DNA of 16,168 bases. Origin: an uncultured Alphaproteobacteria bacterium. GTDB taxonomy: Bacteria; Pseudomonadota; Alphaproteobacteria; Puniceispirillales; Puniceispirillaceae. A program made the translations under genes and the position numbers. The stretch lies in NCBI GenBank assembly GCA_913031555.1, contig CAJWDO010000012.1:1-16168 (forward strand). The letters run 5' to 3'. The notes beneath the pieces were generated by a model. The model made no database searches, was not told where the DNA came from, and saw nothing but the letters and a program-made list of their open reading frames with translations. Each line of letters starts with the position of its first letter. Position 1 is the stretch's first letter. This document shows, piece by piece, positions 1-6,798 of this stretch.

Positions 1-277
1 TGGTCAGCCCTTCCACCGCCGGCAGATAATATTGCTCCAGCAGGGCCTGACAATTCTGGTAGGCATCATGGTCCCGGTACTCGAAGATGATGCCGACCCG
101 GTATGACTGTTCCTTGTTCCAGATCTGCGTTACCACGCGCCGCAACATGCCGGCCTCGGTGAACAGCTTGATCACTTCCGGCGTGAAAGCCTTTTCCTGT
201 CTGAGAAGATACAGCTCCAGCTGTTCCTTGGTCGCAAAGTCGCGGGTCGAATAATTGATCATCGAAACATTTGTCAT
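1..277 (-). CDS. Hypothetical protein, 3' part missing (window edge)
   Basis: A minus-strand reading frame of 92 codons starts at an ATG at 277-275 and runs off the left edge. It begins MTNVSMINYSTRDF, and a purine-rich GGGAGTGAGAG ribosome binding site lies just upstream. The visible part is soluble, with no signal peptide or membrane segment. It alternates charged helices (around residues 14-45) with a strand-like stretch (SYRVGIIFEYRD, around 62-73) followed by another helix, which recalls small ferredoxin-like dimeric alpha-beta barrel proteins (antibiotic-biosynthesis-monooxygenase type). That resemblance is weak and I do not recognise the family with confidence. It lies 56 bp downstream of the acyltransferase gene on the same strand and may share its transcript. 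Confidence 0.7.
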   Translation of the reverse strand, partial: MTNVSMINYSTRDFATKEQLELYLLRQEKAFTPEVIKLFTEAGMLRRVVTQIWNKEQSYRVGIIFEYRDHDAYQNCQALLEQYYLPAVEGLT

Positions 278-333
278 GAAACTCTCACTCCCGGGTAATG
301 CATTGCGGGGCTATCCGCCTCGTTCATTGGAAA

Positions 334-1506
334 TCAGCCTGATTTTTTCGCACCCGGCAGCTTGAGCCACGACTTATGGTAGCCGTTGATGATCCAGCTC
401 AGCGGGGTGAACTTGATGAGCACATAATAGATGATCACACTGATCAAGAACGTCAATATGACCGTTCCCACGATAACAGCGGGCTGGCCGTAACCCTTGC
501 CAATCAACATCGCACTTACAACCATGACGGGCAGTAAATGTGCCAGATAGACGGGGTAGGACAGCTCGACAAGCCACCTTACCAGCGCATTGCTGCGTCT
601 CACCAAGGCGTGGGTGACGCCAAGCAGCAGAAAGCTCCAGGACAGGGCACTTACGGCGGCGAAGGCTGACCCGGTCACGGCGTCAGACATGCTGGCGCTT
701 GCGGTGCGCCGGTGGCCAAATACTCCATCCACATAGATAAAGGCGATGGCGAAGCTGGCCAGTGCGACAGCGCCGATGGCAAGCATCACCGGTCTGCGTC
801 TCAGCTTGTCCAGCGAATGACGACCGGCGAACAGGGCGGCGCCGGTCAAGAAGCGGAAGGCGAAGTAGAGGAAGCCCCCCGGCCTGATGTCACCATATGA
901 CATGGAGATGCCAATGGCACCCCCATCCAGCAGATCACAGACCATCCTCACGGGAACGAAGGCAATCAGAAGACCGATCAGCACCCTGCTTGGTCCTGAT
1001 GTCCTGTCTTCAGTCGAGGGTGAGGACGTCATCGTCCAGAACAATGATGCCATCAAGCTGAAGATCAGCAGGTAGTAAATAAACCATGTATGGCTCAGCG
1101 TGCCGTCGAACCTGCCGTCGAGCATGTCGTAAAGGAACGCGACAAGGATCAGTGTCAGACCGAGCCGCAGGATCCTGTCCCTGACGAGGTGGGCGGCGCC
1201 TTTTCGCTGGAACACCATGAGGGCGAAGAAGCCCGAGATGATGAAGAAGGCGGTCATCCGCCAGCTATGCGACCACTGCACCAGGATCTGCAGCCAGAAA
1301 TCCATTTCCGGGATCATGTCGGTCGAGATGCCGAAATCCCGGAACCCGTCGGCCATCTCGGGGATGTAGTAGAATTGGGGAGCGTGAAAGACGATGCCCA
1401 TCAACATCGCAAATGACCGTAGCACGTCCAGCCCGTGATAGCGGCCCGCATGATACCCGTCTGCATGATACCCGTCTGCATGATACCCGTCTGACTGTAT
1501 TTTCAT
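334..1506 (-). CDS. Membrane acyltransferase, acyltransferase-3 family
   Basis: A 390-residue polytopic inner-membrane protein of the acyltransferase-3 family, which includes OpgC-like and O-antigen/exopolysaccharide O-acyltransferases. These move an acyl group (often acetyl or succinyl) onto a sugar or lipid. The family's N-terminal signature is visible at about residues 25-42: LDVLRSFAMLMGIVFHA, with the conserved His. An FFIISGFF segment follows, then an Arg-rich loop (RDRILRLG), HTWFIYYLLIF, and a C-terminal helix with LVELSYPVYLAHL, all typical of the family. About ten hydrophobic segments can be counted. Length is normal. Residues 6-20 are three DGYHA repeats encoded by a 15-bp tandem repeat, placed before the first membrane helix. 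No other ATG lies between this start and the conserved domain, so the repeat is probably translated, although the ribosome site (GAGGG about 13 bases upstream) is poorly spaced. The acceptor substrate is unknown; no sugar genes are nearby. Confidence 0.88.
   Translation of the reverse strand: MKIQSDGYHADGYHADGYHAGRYHGLDVLRSFAMLMGIVFHAPQFYYIPEMADGFRDFGISTDMIPEMDFWLQILVQWSHSWRMTAFFIISGFFALMVFQRKGAAHLVRDRILRLGLTLILVAFLYDMLDGRFDGTLSHTWFIYYLLIFSLMASLFWTMTSSPSTEDRTSGPSRVLIGLLIAFVPVRMVCDLLDGGAIGISMSYGDIRPGGFLYFAFRFLTGAALFAGRHSLDKLRRRPVMLAIGAVALASFAIAFIYVDGVFGHRRTASASMSDAVTGSAFAAVSALSWSFLLLGVTHALVRRSNALVRWLVELSYPVYLAHLLPVMVVSAMLIGKGYGQPAVIVGTVILTFLISVIIYYVLIKFTPLSWIINGYHKSWLKLPGAKKSG
1451..1493. repeat. 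15-bp tandem repeat, about 2.9 copies, in the acyltransferase N-terminus
   Basis: The unit TGATACCCGTCTGCA occurs at 1451-1465 and 1466-1480 without a mismatch, and its first 13 bases recur at 1481-1493. A degenerate copy with four mismatches (TGATAGCGGCCCGCA) lies just before, at 1436-1450. On the minus strand it encodes repeated ADGYH pentapeptides, followed by the degenerate AGRYH. The unit is a multiple of three, so copy-number change keeps the frame. Confidence 0.95.
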
Positions 1507-1676
1507 GATAACATCTGGCCCTCATGCGCATGACGGCGAAGCGTAACATTGCCACCTGCTTTCACCAAACATCCCAGCATAACTGGCAGTTGACCGCCGG
1601 ACTTGCTGCTGGACTTGATGCCGGGCAAGGACATGCACATCCGGTCGCCGGAACAATTCGAAGCCATGAATGAGAA

Positions 1677-1709
1677 GACCCCCAGCGGCGGTGCCAGCCA
1701 CTGGGGGTC
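1677..1709. other. Strong hairpin (9-bp perfect stem)
   Basis: GACCCCCAG (1677-1685) pairs perfectly with CTGGGGGTC (1701-1709) across a 15-base loop. No T-run follows on either strand (GTTAAAGG on plus, TTCTCATTC on minus), so it is not a textbook intrinsic terminator. It could be an mRNA leader structure, a protein site or a terminator remnant. Confidence 0.6.
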
Positions 1710-2001
1710 GTTAAAGGTGCGGGACGTTCGGGGGAGGGGAACGTCAACCGCATTGACAGCATGTCGCACCGAATCGAAATGATCTACGCCTTGTTTGTCA
1801 AAAGACCCTTCAGGATTTAACAAAGGATGAATCGAAGGCCAAATCTGGGGCCAATGTCCAAGATGGCGCCCCAAAATCAGATAAATTCACCATCGGATTA
1901 TTGTTTTCCTGCTTGTTGGCAGCCGCAGCAGATCCTTAGCGTTGGTGTATGTCACCGTGCTGGCATGGATTGATTGAAATGTCATTTAGCTATGCCCACT
2001 C

Positions 2002-2011
2002 AAGGAGAAGG
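2002..2011 (+). promoter_or_regulatory. Ribosome binding site deciding the start at 2015
   Basis: AAGGAGAAGG lies 3-10 bases before the ATG at 2015. It selects this start over an in-frame ATG 66 bases upstream at 1949, which has no such site and would put 22 charged or polar residues in front of the signal peptide. Confidence 0.85.
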
Positions 2012-2014
2012 AAT

Positions 2015-2476
2015 ATGAAGAAAAGTACTGTTTTCGTTGCTGCATTGCTTCTCAGCACAAATGTCGCGCTTGCGGACGGTCATGGTCTCTGGCCGATGAT
2101 TGGTTTTCAGACCGCCACTTCAACCGAGATGATGGAGGGAATGACCGGCACGATCATGCACCTGACATCCAATGATGCCTGGGACTATTCGCAGGCACCC
2201 GATGGATGGCCGACCATCGTCGAGGCCACCTGTCACAACTCGGTAGTCATGCTGCCGGATGGCGCAGTTGCTGGTGGTATCGGTGTATGCGAGTCGATTG
2301 ACCCGGATGGTGACGCATCAATCTGGTATGGCGAGATTTCGCCGACCTTTGGCTATGATGGCAAGCTTCTCGCCGGCACTGGCAAGTATGTGAAGATGGC
2401 GGGCGCTGAATTCTCCGGCCAGGTCACCGGCCAGCTCGCGAATGGCTCATCAATCTATCATGTGAAGCCAAAATAA
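2015..2476 (+). CDS. Secreted small protein, unknown function
   Basis: A 153-residue protein with a clear Sec signal peptide: MKKS, a hydrophobic core at residues 5-18, and a likely cleavage after ALA at about residue 20, leaving a mature protein of about 133 residues that starts DGHG. The mature part is rich in Gly, Asp and beta-strand-like alternation. A GTGKYVKMAGAEFSGQVTG stretch (about 121-139) resembles the repeating Gly-turn pattern of small beta-barrel proteins (allene-oxide-cyclase-barrel or DUF3224-like); this is a fold impression, not an identification. The only two cysteines (73 and 92) could form a disulfide in the periplasm. The gene stands alone, with a 500-bp gap upstream and a convergent neighbour downstream. 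The start is fixed by the strong ribosome site at 2002-2011. Confidence 0.85.
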   Translation: MKKSTVFVAALLLSTNVALADGHGLWPMIGFQTATSTEMMEGMTGTIMHLTSNDAWDYSQAPDGWPTIVEATCHNSVVMLPDGAVAGGIGVCESIDPDGDASIWYGEISPTFGYDGKLLAGTGKYVKMAGAEFSGQVTGQLANGSSIYHVKPK

Positions 2477-2516
2477 GGGTGAAGCCGAACTAACATTCGT
2501 GCATTACCGAAACTAC

Positions 2517-2544
2517 CCGGGTCACTGTTGAATCGGAGACCCGG
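2517..2544. terminator. Possible bidirectional terminator hairpin between convergent genes
   Basis: CCGGGTC (2517-2523) and GACCCGG (2538-2544) form a perfect 7-bp GC-rich stem with a 14-base loop. It sits in the 92-bp gap between two convergent genes, where a shared terminator is expected. No T-run follows, so it is called from position and structure only. Confidence 0.4.
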
Positions 2545-2568
2545 CCAGCAAGGCCGTGCCAACGGTGG

Positions 2569-5500
2569 TCATTCGTCCCCTTCGGTTTCGCCAAGCCCGC
2601 CGCCGCCCGGCAATTCCATGATCAGGCTCAGGCCCGGCGGCACGATCTGCTTGCCCTTGCCTTTCAGTTTCGTGCCATCGGACAGATAGGCCCGACCGGC
2701 AAGCCCCGCCGCCCCGCCATCGCGCCCGCGGGCCGGATTGTCGATCCTGTCAAACAGGGCGAAGACGGCAAAGGGCGCCTGCTGGCTGTGTTCGATTTCG
2801 ATGATCTGGCCATCGCCGCCCCGCCATCTGCCACCGCCGCCAGACCCGTCGCGATACAGTTTGCGGCGATAGATCACCGGCGCGATGGACTCGGTGATCT
2901 CGACCGATGTGGTGCGCACACCCGAGGGAAAGGCGGTGGCCGACAGGCCCGGCTTGCCGGGCCGCGCGCCGGTACCGCCGGCATGGAAAACCGTTATGGC
3001 AAACGGCGTCGCGTCCCCATAGCTGACCGGCCCAACAACGCCGTGCCCACCCGACAACATCGGATTCCACAGGCTGGAACTGCCCTCGGCGGGGACCTTG
3101 CCGGGCAGCGCCTTGCCAAGACAGCCAAGCACGACATCCGGCAGCATCTGTCCGATCACATGACGGACATTGACCGCGCAGGGACGCGGCGCGTTAAGGA
3201 TCGATCCGTCCGGCGCCGTCACCTCGATGGTGGCCAGCGAGCCGGCATTGTTCGGCACACCTTCACCAATGATGCAGTGGATGCCAAAGGATGTGTAGGC
3301 TCTGGCATAGGTCAGGGGAACATTGATACCGAAGGCGGAACTTCCCGAAGATCCGGCATAATCGACCGTGATCCGGTCCTCGTGAATTTCCATCCTTGCC
3401 TGCAGGGTGATCGGCTTGTCATAGCCATCGACCGTCATGCTGTTCTCATAGACACCTGACGGCAGCCTGTTGATGGCGTTCTGCATGGCGCGGCGTGAGA
3501 GCGAAATGATGTGTTCGCCAAGCTGTGCCAGATCACCGATGTCGGCCTCGCGCATCAGGGCGCGAAGACGCCGTGCGCCAACCTCGTTGCTGGAAGCAAG
3601 TGAATAGAGATCGCCAACAACCTGTGCCGGTTCACGAACATTCGCGCGGACAATCTCGAAAAGCTGGTCATTGGCGTCACCGGCCGCGAACAGCTTCGTG
3701 ATCGGAATACACAGACCTTCTTCAAAGATCTGGCCGCTGTCGGGACTGAAACCGATGCCACCGATATCAACAACATGCACCGTCGAGGCAAACAGTCCGA
3801 CAAGATTGTCATCGAGAAACACCGGCGTCACGACGGTGAAATCGAACAGGTGGCCGGTGCCCTGCCACGGATCATTGGTGACATAGACATCGCCTGGCCG
3901 CATGCTGGCGGCGGGGTATTTCTCGAGAAAATTCTCTACCGATGCCGCCATCGCGTTGACATGCCCCGGCGTGCCGGTGACCGCCTGCGCCAGCATCCGC
4001 CCGTCGGGCGCGAAGACTCCCGCCGACAAATCGCCGGCCTCGCGCACCGAGGTGGAAAAGGCCGTCCGCATAATGGCCTGTGCCTGTTCCTCGACGACCG
4101 AGATAAGCCTGTCCCACAACACCTGAAGCCGCACTTTTTCGGCAACCCCTGTGCCGGCATTGGCGGTATCGCCCGACGCGTCGCGCGACAGGATCAGATC
4201 ACGTGACCGGTTCATCGTGACGGTCCATCCAGCCGGCACGATAGTTGTTGTCTGCGGTTCCTCGATGGCTGCCGCGCCGCGTTGGCTACCGATGAAATGC
4301 TGGCGGTCAATCACGCTTGCCATGATCGGTTCGGGCGCCGCCGGATCACATAGTTGCCGCTGTCTGACCGCCGCATCGCCTTGCGGCATCGCGGCCGGTG
4401 CCTCATTGTATGCTTCAGTCTGCGTTGCGGCGATGGCGGTCAGCGACCAGGTCAGCACCTCGATTGCCATGCCGGGAACCAGCAGGCCGAACTTGGCCTG
4501 ATAGGCGGTTTCGAACATCGCCCGGATGGCATCGCCAGACTGGTCATCAAAGGGACCCTCCGGAAGCTCGACCTTGATCTCATGGCCCTGGCCGACATAG
4601 CGGGCATAGCCATGGCGGGTGATCGACAGATCCGCATCTTGGGCGCCAAGCCTGACGATGGATGTTGCCTCCGCCTCCATATCGGTGAACAGTGCCCTCA
4701 GCGCGCCGCCATCCAGATCGTCAAGCCTGACATACTGGCTCCTTACAACCTCATAGGCCACCGGTGCCAAGAGGAACCCTACGGCCGATCCGACACCGGC
4801 GTCGGCCGGCACGATGATCCTGTCAATTCCAAGCTTTGCGGCCAGCCTTCCGGCATGAAGCGGGGCGCCGCCACCAAAGGCAATCATCGTTCGACCTTCA
4901 AGGTCCAGCCCGCGCTCCGCCGCATGGACCCGCGCCGCGCTGGCCATGTTTTCATCGACAATCTCGATCATGCCGCGCGCCGCATCCATCGGGTCCAGCG
5001 CCAGCCTGTCGCCAACATGGCGCGTCAGCGCCTGATCCGCCGCCCGTGCATCCAGCGCCATGGTGCCGCCGGCAAACCGGGTCGGGTCGAGCCTGCCAAG
5101 AGCAAGGTTGGCATCGGTCACCGTCGCGTCACTGCCACCACGCGCGTAGCAGGCCGGCCCGGGATCTGAACCGGCACTCTGCGGGCCGATGCGGATCCGG
5201 TCCAGCCTGTCGACAGAGGCGATTGACCCGCCGCCAGCGCCGATTTCGACCATTTCGATGACCGGGATTTTCAGCGGTATGCCGCTTCCCTTCATGAATC
5301 TGTGGGCGCGGTCCACTTCGAATTCGCGGTTCAGCAGGGGACGGCCATCATCAATCAGGCAGATCTTCGCCGTCGTACCACCCATATCGAACGAGATCAG
5401 CCTGTCCTCGCCAAGCTGGCGTGCCATATGGGCTGCCAGGATCGCGCCGCCCGCCGGCCCCGATTCAACAAGCCTGATCGGAAATCGTGAAGCTGTCTCG

Positions 5501-6240
5501 ATTGTCACCAGACTGCCACCACTGGTCATCAGCAGGCAGGGGCAGCCCAGACCGGTTTCAGCCAGCCGGCTTTCAAGATCGGCAAGATAGCCGGCGATCA
5601 TCGGCCTGACATAGGCGTTGGCAACGGTTGTCGACTGCCGTTCATATTCGCGTATCTCGGGGCAGACATCCGATGACAGCGAGACCGACAGGTCCGGCAT
5701 GGCGGCGGCGAGAATGGTGGCAATGCGTTGCTCATGCGCCGGGTTTGCATAGGCGTGCAGCAACCCCACAGCCACGCTTTCGATCCGGGCCGCCTGAAGC
5801 GCCGGTATCAGAGCTGTCACTGAATCTTCATCAAGCGCGACCAGCGTCTCGCCGCGGTAACTCATCCGCTCACTGACCTCGAACCGCAACTCGCGCCCGA
5901 TCAGCGGCGGATTGCGATCAGCCTGAATGTCATATTGATCGAACCTGTTCTCAAACGCCATTTCCAGCGTGTCACGATGGCCTTCGGTGGCAATTAGCGC
6001 CGTTCTTGCGCCCTTGCGCTCGATCAACGCGTTCGTGGCAAGGGTGGTGCCATGCACGGCAAGATCAATCGCATCCGCCCCGACGCCTGATTGGCTGAGG
6101 ATCCGGTCAACACCCTGCATCAGCCCGTCGGCAGGGCGTTCAGGCGTTGTCAGGACCTTGGTGGTATGGCGCTGGCCATGCTCATCAAGGACAAGATCTG
6201 TGAAGGTGCCACCGATGTCGATGGCAAGTCGTATGCTCAC
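2569..6240 (-). CDS. Fused hydantoinase A/B (5-oxoprolinase / N-methylhydantoinase family)
   Basis: A 1223-residue cytoplasmic enzyme of the ATP-dependent hydantoinase/oxoprolinase family, which opens cyclic amides (hydantoins, 5-oxoproline) or carboxylates ketones. The HyuA half covers residues 1 to about 690. It has the N-terminal ATPase-fold signature DIGGTFTD (8-15), a second phosphate-loop-like motif FDMGGTTAK (285-293), SGPAGG (260-265), the Gly-rich loop EIGAGGGS (332-339) and AFGGGAPLH (454-462). The HyuB half runs from about 703 to the end. It has the FSTSVREAGDLSAG region (728-741), the NDPWQGTGHLFDFT motif (789-802, with the conserved His and Asp) and VHVVDIGG (821-828). In many bacteria these are two genes; here one chain carries both, as in eukaryotic 5-oxoprolinase (about 1290 residues). 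The start is GTG with a TTGGAG site about 8 bases upstream. The substrate cannot be told from sequence. It probably shares a transcript with the PanB-like ORF 41 bp upstream. Confidence 0.92.
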   Translation of the reverse strand: MSIRLAIDIGGTFTDLVLDEHGQRHTTKVLTTPERPADGLMQGVDRILSQSGVGADAIDLAVHGTTLATNALIERKGARTALIATEGHRDTLEMAFENRFDQYDIQADRNPPLIGRELRFEVSERMSYRGETLVALDEDSVTALIPALQAARIESVAVGLLHAYANPAHEQRIATILAAAMPDLSVSLSSDVCPEIREYERQSTTVANAYVRPMIAGYLADLESRLAETGLGCPCLLMTSGGSLVTIETASRFPIRLVESGPAGGAILAAHMARQLGEDRLISFDMGGTTAKICLIDDGRPLLNREFEVDRAHRFMKGSGIPLKIPVIEMVEIGAGGGSIASVDRLDRIRIGPQSAGSDPGPACYARGGSDATVTDANLALGRLDPTRFAGGTMALDARAADQALTRHVGDRLALDPMDAARGMIEIVDENMASAARVHAAERGLDLEGRTMIAFGGGAPLHAGRLAAKLGIDRIIVPADAGVGSAVGFLLAPVAYEVVRSQYVRLDDLDGGALRALFTDMEAEATSIVRLGAQDADLSITRHGYARYVGQGHEIKVELPEGPFDDQSGDAIRAMFETAYQAKFGLLVPGMAIEVLTWSLTAIAATQTEAYNEAPAAMPQGDAAVRQRQLCDPAAPEPIMASVIDRQHFIGSQRGAAAIEEPQTTTIVPAGWTVTMNRSRDLILSRDASGDTANAGTGVAEKVRLQVLWDRLISVVEEQAQAIMRTAFSTSVREAGDLSAGVFAPDGRMLAQAVTGTPGHVNAMAASVENFLEKYPAASMRPGDVYVTNDPWQGTGHLFDFTVVTPVFLDDNLVGLFASTVHVVDIGGIGFSPDSGQIFEEGLCIPITKLFAAGDANDQLFEIVRANVREPAQVVGDLYSLASSNEVGARRLRALMREADIGDLAQLGEHIISLSRRAMQNAINRLPSGVYENSMTVDGYDKPITLQARMEIHEDRITVDYAGSSGSSAFGINVPLTYARAYTSFGIHCIIGEGVPNNAGSLATIEVTAPDGSILNAPRPCAVNVRHVIGQMLPDVVLGCLGKALPGKVPAEGSSSLWNPMLSGGHGVVGPVSYGDATPFAITVFHAGGTGARPGKPGLSATAFPSGVRTTSVEITESIAPVIYRRKLYRDGSGGGGRWRGGDGQIIEIEHSQQAPFAVFALFDRIDNPARGRDGGAAGLAGRAYLSDGTKLKGKGKQIVPPGLSLIMELPGGGGLGETEGDE

Positions 6241-6279
6241 GGGTATGGCTCCAATGCTCGCAGAAATGCCCTGCCTTGA

Positions 6280-6291
6280 TATTATGGTGTG
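6280..6291 (+). repeat. TATTATGGYGTG motif, copy 1 of 3
   Basis: TATTATGGTGTG at 6280-6291 recurs as TATTATGGCGTG at 6620-6631 (one mismatch) and, exactly, on the minus strand at 6748-6737. The three copies fall within 470 bp, at the 3' end of the PanB-like remnant and on either side of the presumed promoters. They could be binding sites or a chance match of short AT-rich words. Confidence 0.4.
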
Positions 6292-6590
6292 TTGGGATTA
6301 CGGCCCGACTGGGGATTACGGCCCGACTGGTCTTGCGTCTCCAGTGTGCTCAGAAAGGTGTCGAGTTCCTCCTGCGGTATCCGGGCATTCTCGGCCGGTC
6401 CGGGGAAGCTGCCATCAAGCGAGGCATCACAAAAGGCGGCCAGCACCTCGTCGGCGGCCTCTTCCACCGTGTTGGCGGTGGTCTGGGTCAATTTGCTCAC
6501 GCCCTTGCAGGCGCGGATATCGGCGGCTGTCAGATTGCGACGCGATGGTTGCGCGTCCCATGTGTAAATCGGCTTGCTATCCTGTCCCAT
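6282..6590 (-). pseudogene. PanB-like remnant: N- and C-termini joined by an internal deletion
   Basis: A 102-codon frame, with ATG at 6590 preceded by AAGTGGGA at good spacing; a GTG at 6602 is also possible. Residues of about 16-41 (NLTAADIRACKGVSKLTQTT and onward) resemble the N-terminus of ketopantoate hydroxymethyltransferase (PanB)-like proteins, which read roughly LTAxDIRxxKG...TAYT. Residues from about 45 (ADEVLAAFCDASLDGSFPGP then ENARIPQEEL) resemble the PanB C-terminus, which ends in a helix followed by SGxYPGxEHS. The ~170-residue TIM-barrel core between them, with all catalytic and metal-binding residues, is absent, yet the frame is open. I infer an in-frame internal deletion, so it should have no PanB activity. 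The end carries a 6-residue tandem duplication. It lies 41 bp upstream of hyuAB. The alternative is an unrelated short gene; family recognition here is from memory and unverified. Confidence 0.5.
6294..6329. repeat. Perfect 18-bp tandem duplication
   Basis: GGGATTACGGCCCGACTG occurs at 6294-6311 and again, without a mismatch, at 6312-6329. On the minus strand it encodes QSGRNP twice, immediately before the stop of the PanB-like remnant. A perfect match with no divergence suggests a recent slippage event. Confidence 0.97.
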
Positions 6591-6619
6591 ATACATTCCC
6601 ACTTAACAACAGGTAACGG

Positions 6620-6631
6620 TATTATGGCGTG
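6620..6631 (+). repeat. TATTATGGYGTG motif, copy 2 of 3
   Basis: TATTATGGCGTG, differing from copy 1 at one base. It lies 30 bases upstream of the PanB-like remnant's start on the divergent side, where a promoter or operator for the minus-strand unit would be expected. Confidence 0.4.
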
Positions 6632-6721
6632 CGCCGCCGACCGCCTCGCTGTCATTTGGTCGTGACGCGTCGCAGCAATGATTTTTTGTCCGCGCCCTTG
6701 GTGCGGGCTGGAAATTCTGCG

Positions 6722-6737
6722 GATTATCATGATAATC
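6722..6737. promoter_or_regulatory. Perfect 16-bp palindrome, candidate operator
   Basis: GATTATCATGATAATC is its own reverse complement. It sits 62 bp before the desaturase start, overlapping by one base the 12-bp motif at 6737-6748. Size and symmetry suit a helix-turn-helix dimer such as the nearby LacI-family protein, although the central bases are AT rather than the CG usual in LacI/PurR operators. Confidence 0.55.
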
Positions 6738-6748
6738 ACACCATAATA
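6737..6748 (-). repeat. TATTATGGTGTG motif, copy 3 of 3 (inverted)
   Basis: CACACCATAATA on the plus strand is the exact reverse complement of copy 1. It abuts the 16-bp palindrome and covers the possible -10 hexamer of the desaturase promoter. Confidence 0.4.
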
Positions 6749-6798
6749 GAGCCTGCAAAAGTGAAAAAAAGCAAACAGACTTCCGAGGGAACAGGTCG

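Larger units (their letters stand above)
1507..2014. other. 508-bp gap between divergent genes; no convincing gene
   Basis: This stretch separates the minus-strand acyltransferase from the plus-strand secreted-protein gene, so it must hold both their promoters. Short frames exist on both strands (for example plus 1618-1782 and minus down from 1874). None has a clear ribosome site or a recognisable product, and base composition is less GC-biased in the right third. No convincing -35/-10 pair could be assigned by eye. The one distinct element is the hairpin at 1677-1709. Confidence 0.6.
6591..6798. promoter_or_regulatory. Divergent promoter region of hyuAB side and desaturase-lacI side
   Basis: About 200 bp between a minus-strand transcription unit and a plus-strand one, more AT-rich than the flanking genes. 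It contains the 16-bp palindrome at 6722-6737, two copies of a 12-bp motif (6620-6631 and, inverted, 6737-6748), and a CATAAT hexamer at 6742-6747 that could serve as a -10 for the plus-strand gene. No good -35 is seen for it. A LacI-family regulator is encoded two genes downstream, so this is a plausible operator region (inference). Confidence 0.55.

Noticed and set aside
1618..1782. Plus-strand 54-codon frame (and a longer minus-strand frame ending near 1503) in the gap before the secreted-protein gene
   Set aside because: No ribosome site, no recognisable motif, and the minus-strand frame overlaps the acyltransferase start; not supported as genes.
1949..2014. Longer start for the secreted protein at 1949
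   Set aside because: It would put 22 residues before the signal peptide and has no ribosome site, unlike the ATG at 2015.
4354..5169. Long plus-strand frame of 271 codons opposite the hydantoinase gene
   Set aside because: The composition is Arg/His/Pro-rich as expected of an antisense shadow in GC-rich DNA, and the opposite strand encodes a well-conserved enzyme.
6280..6748. 12-bp inverted repeat as terminal repeats of a small mobile element around the PanB-like remnant
   Set aside because: Matches of this length are expected by chance in a window this size; no target-site duplication or transposase is seen, so only a possible regulatory motif is kept.
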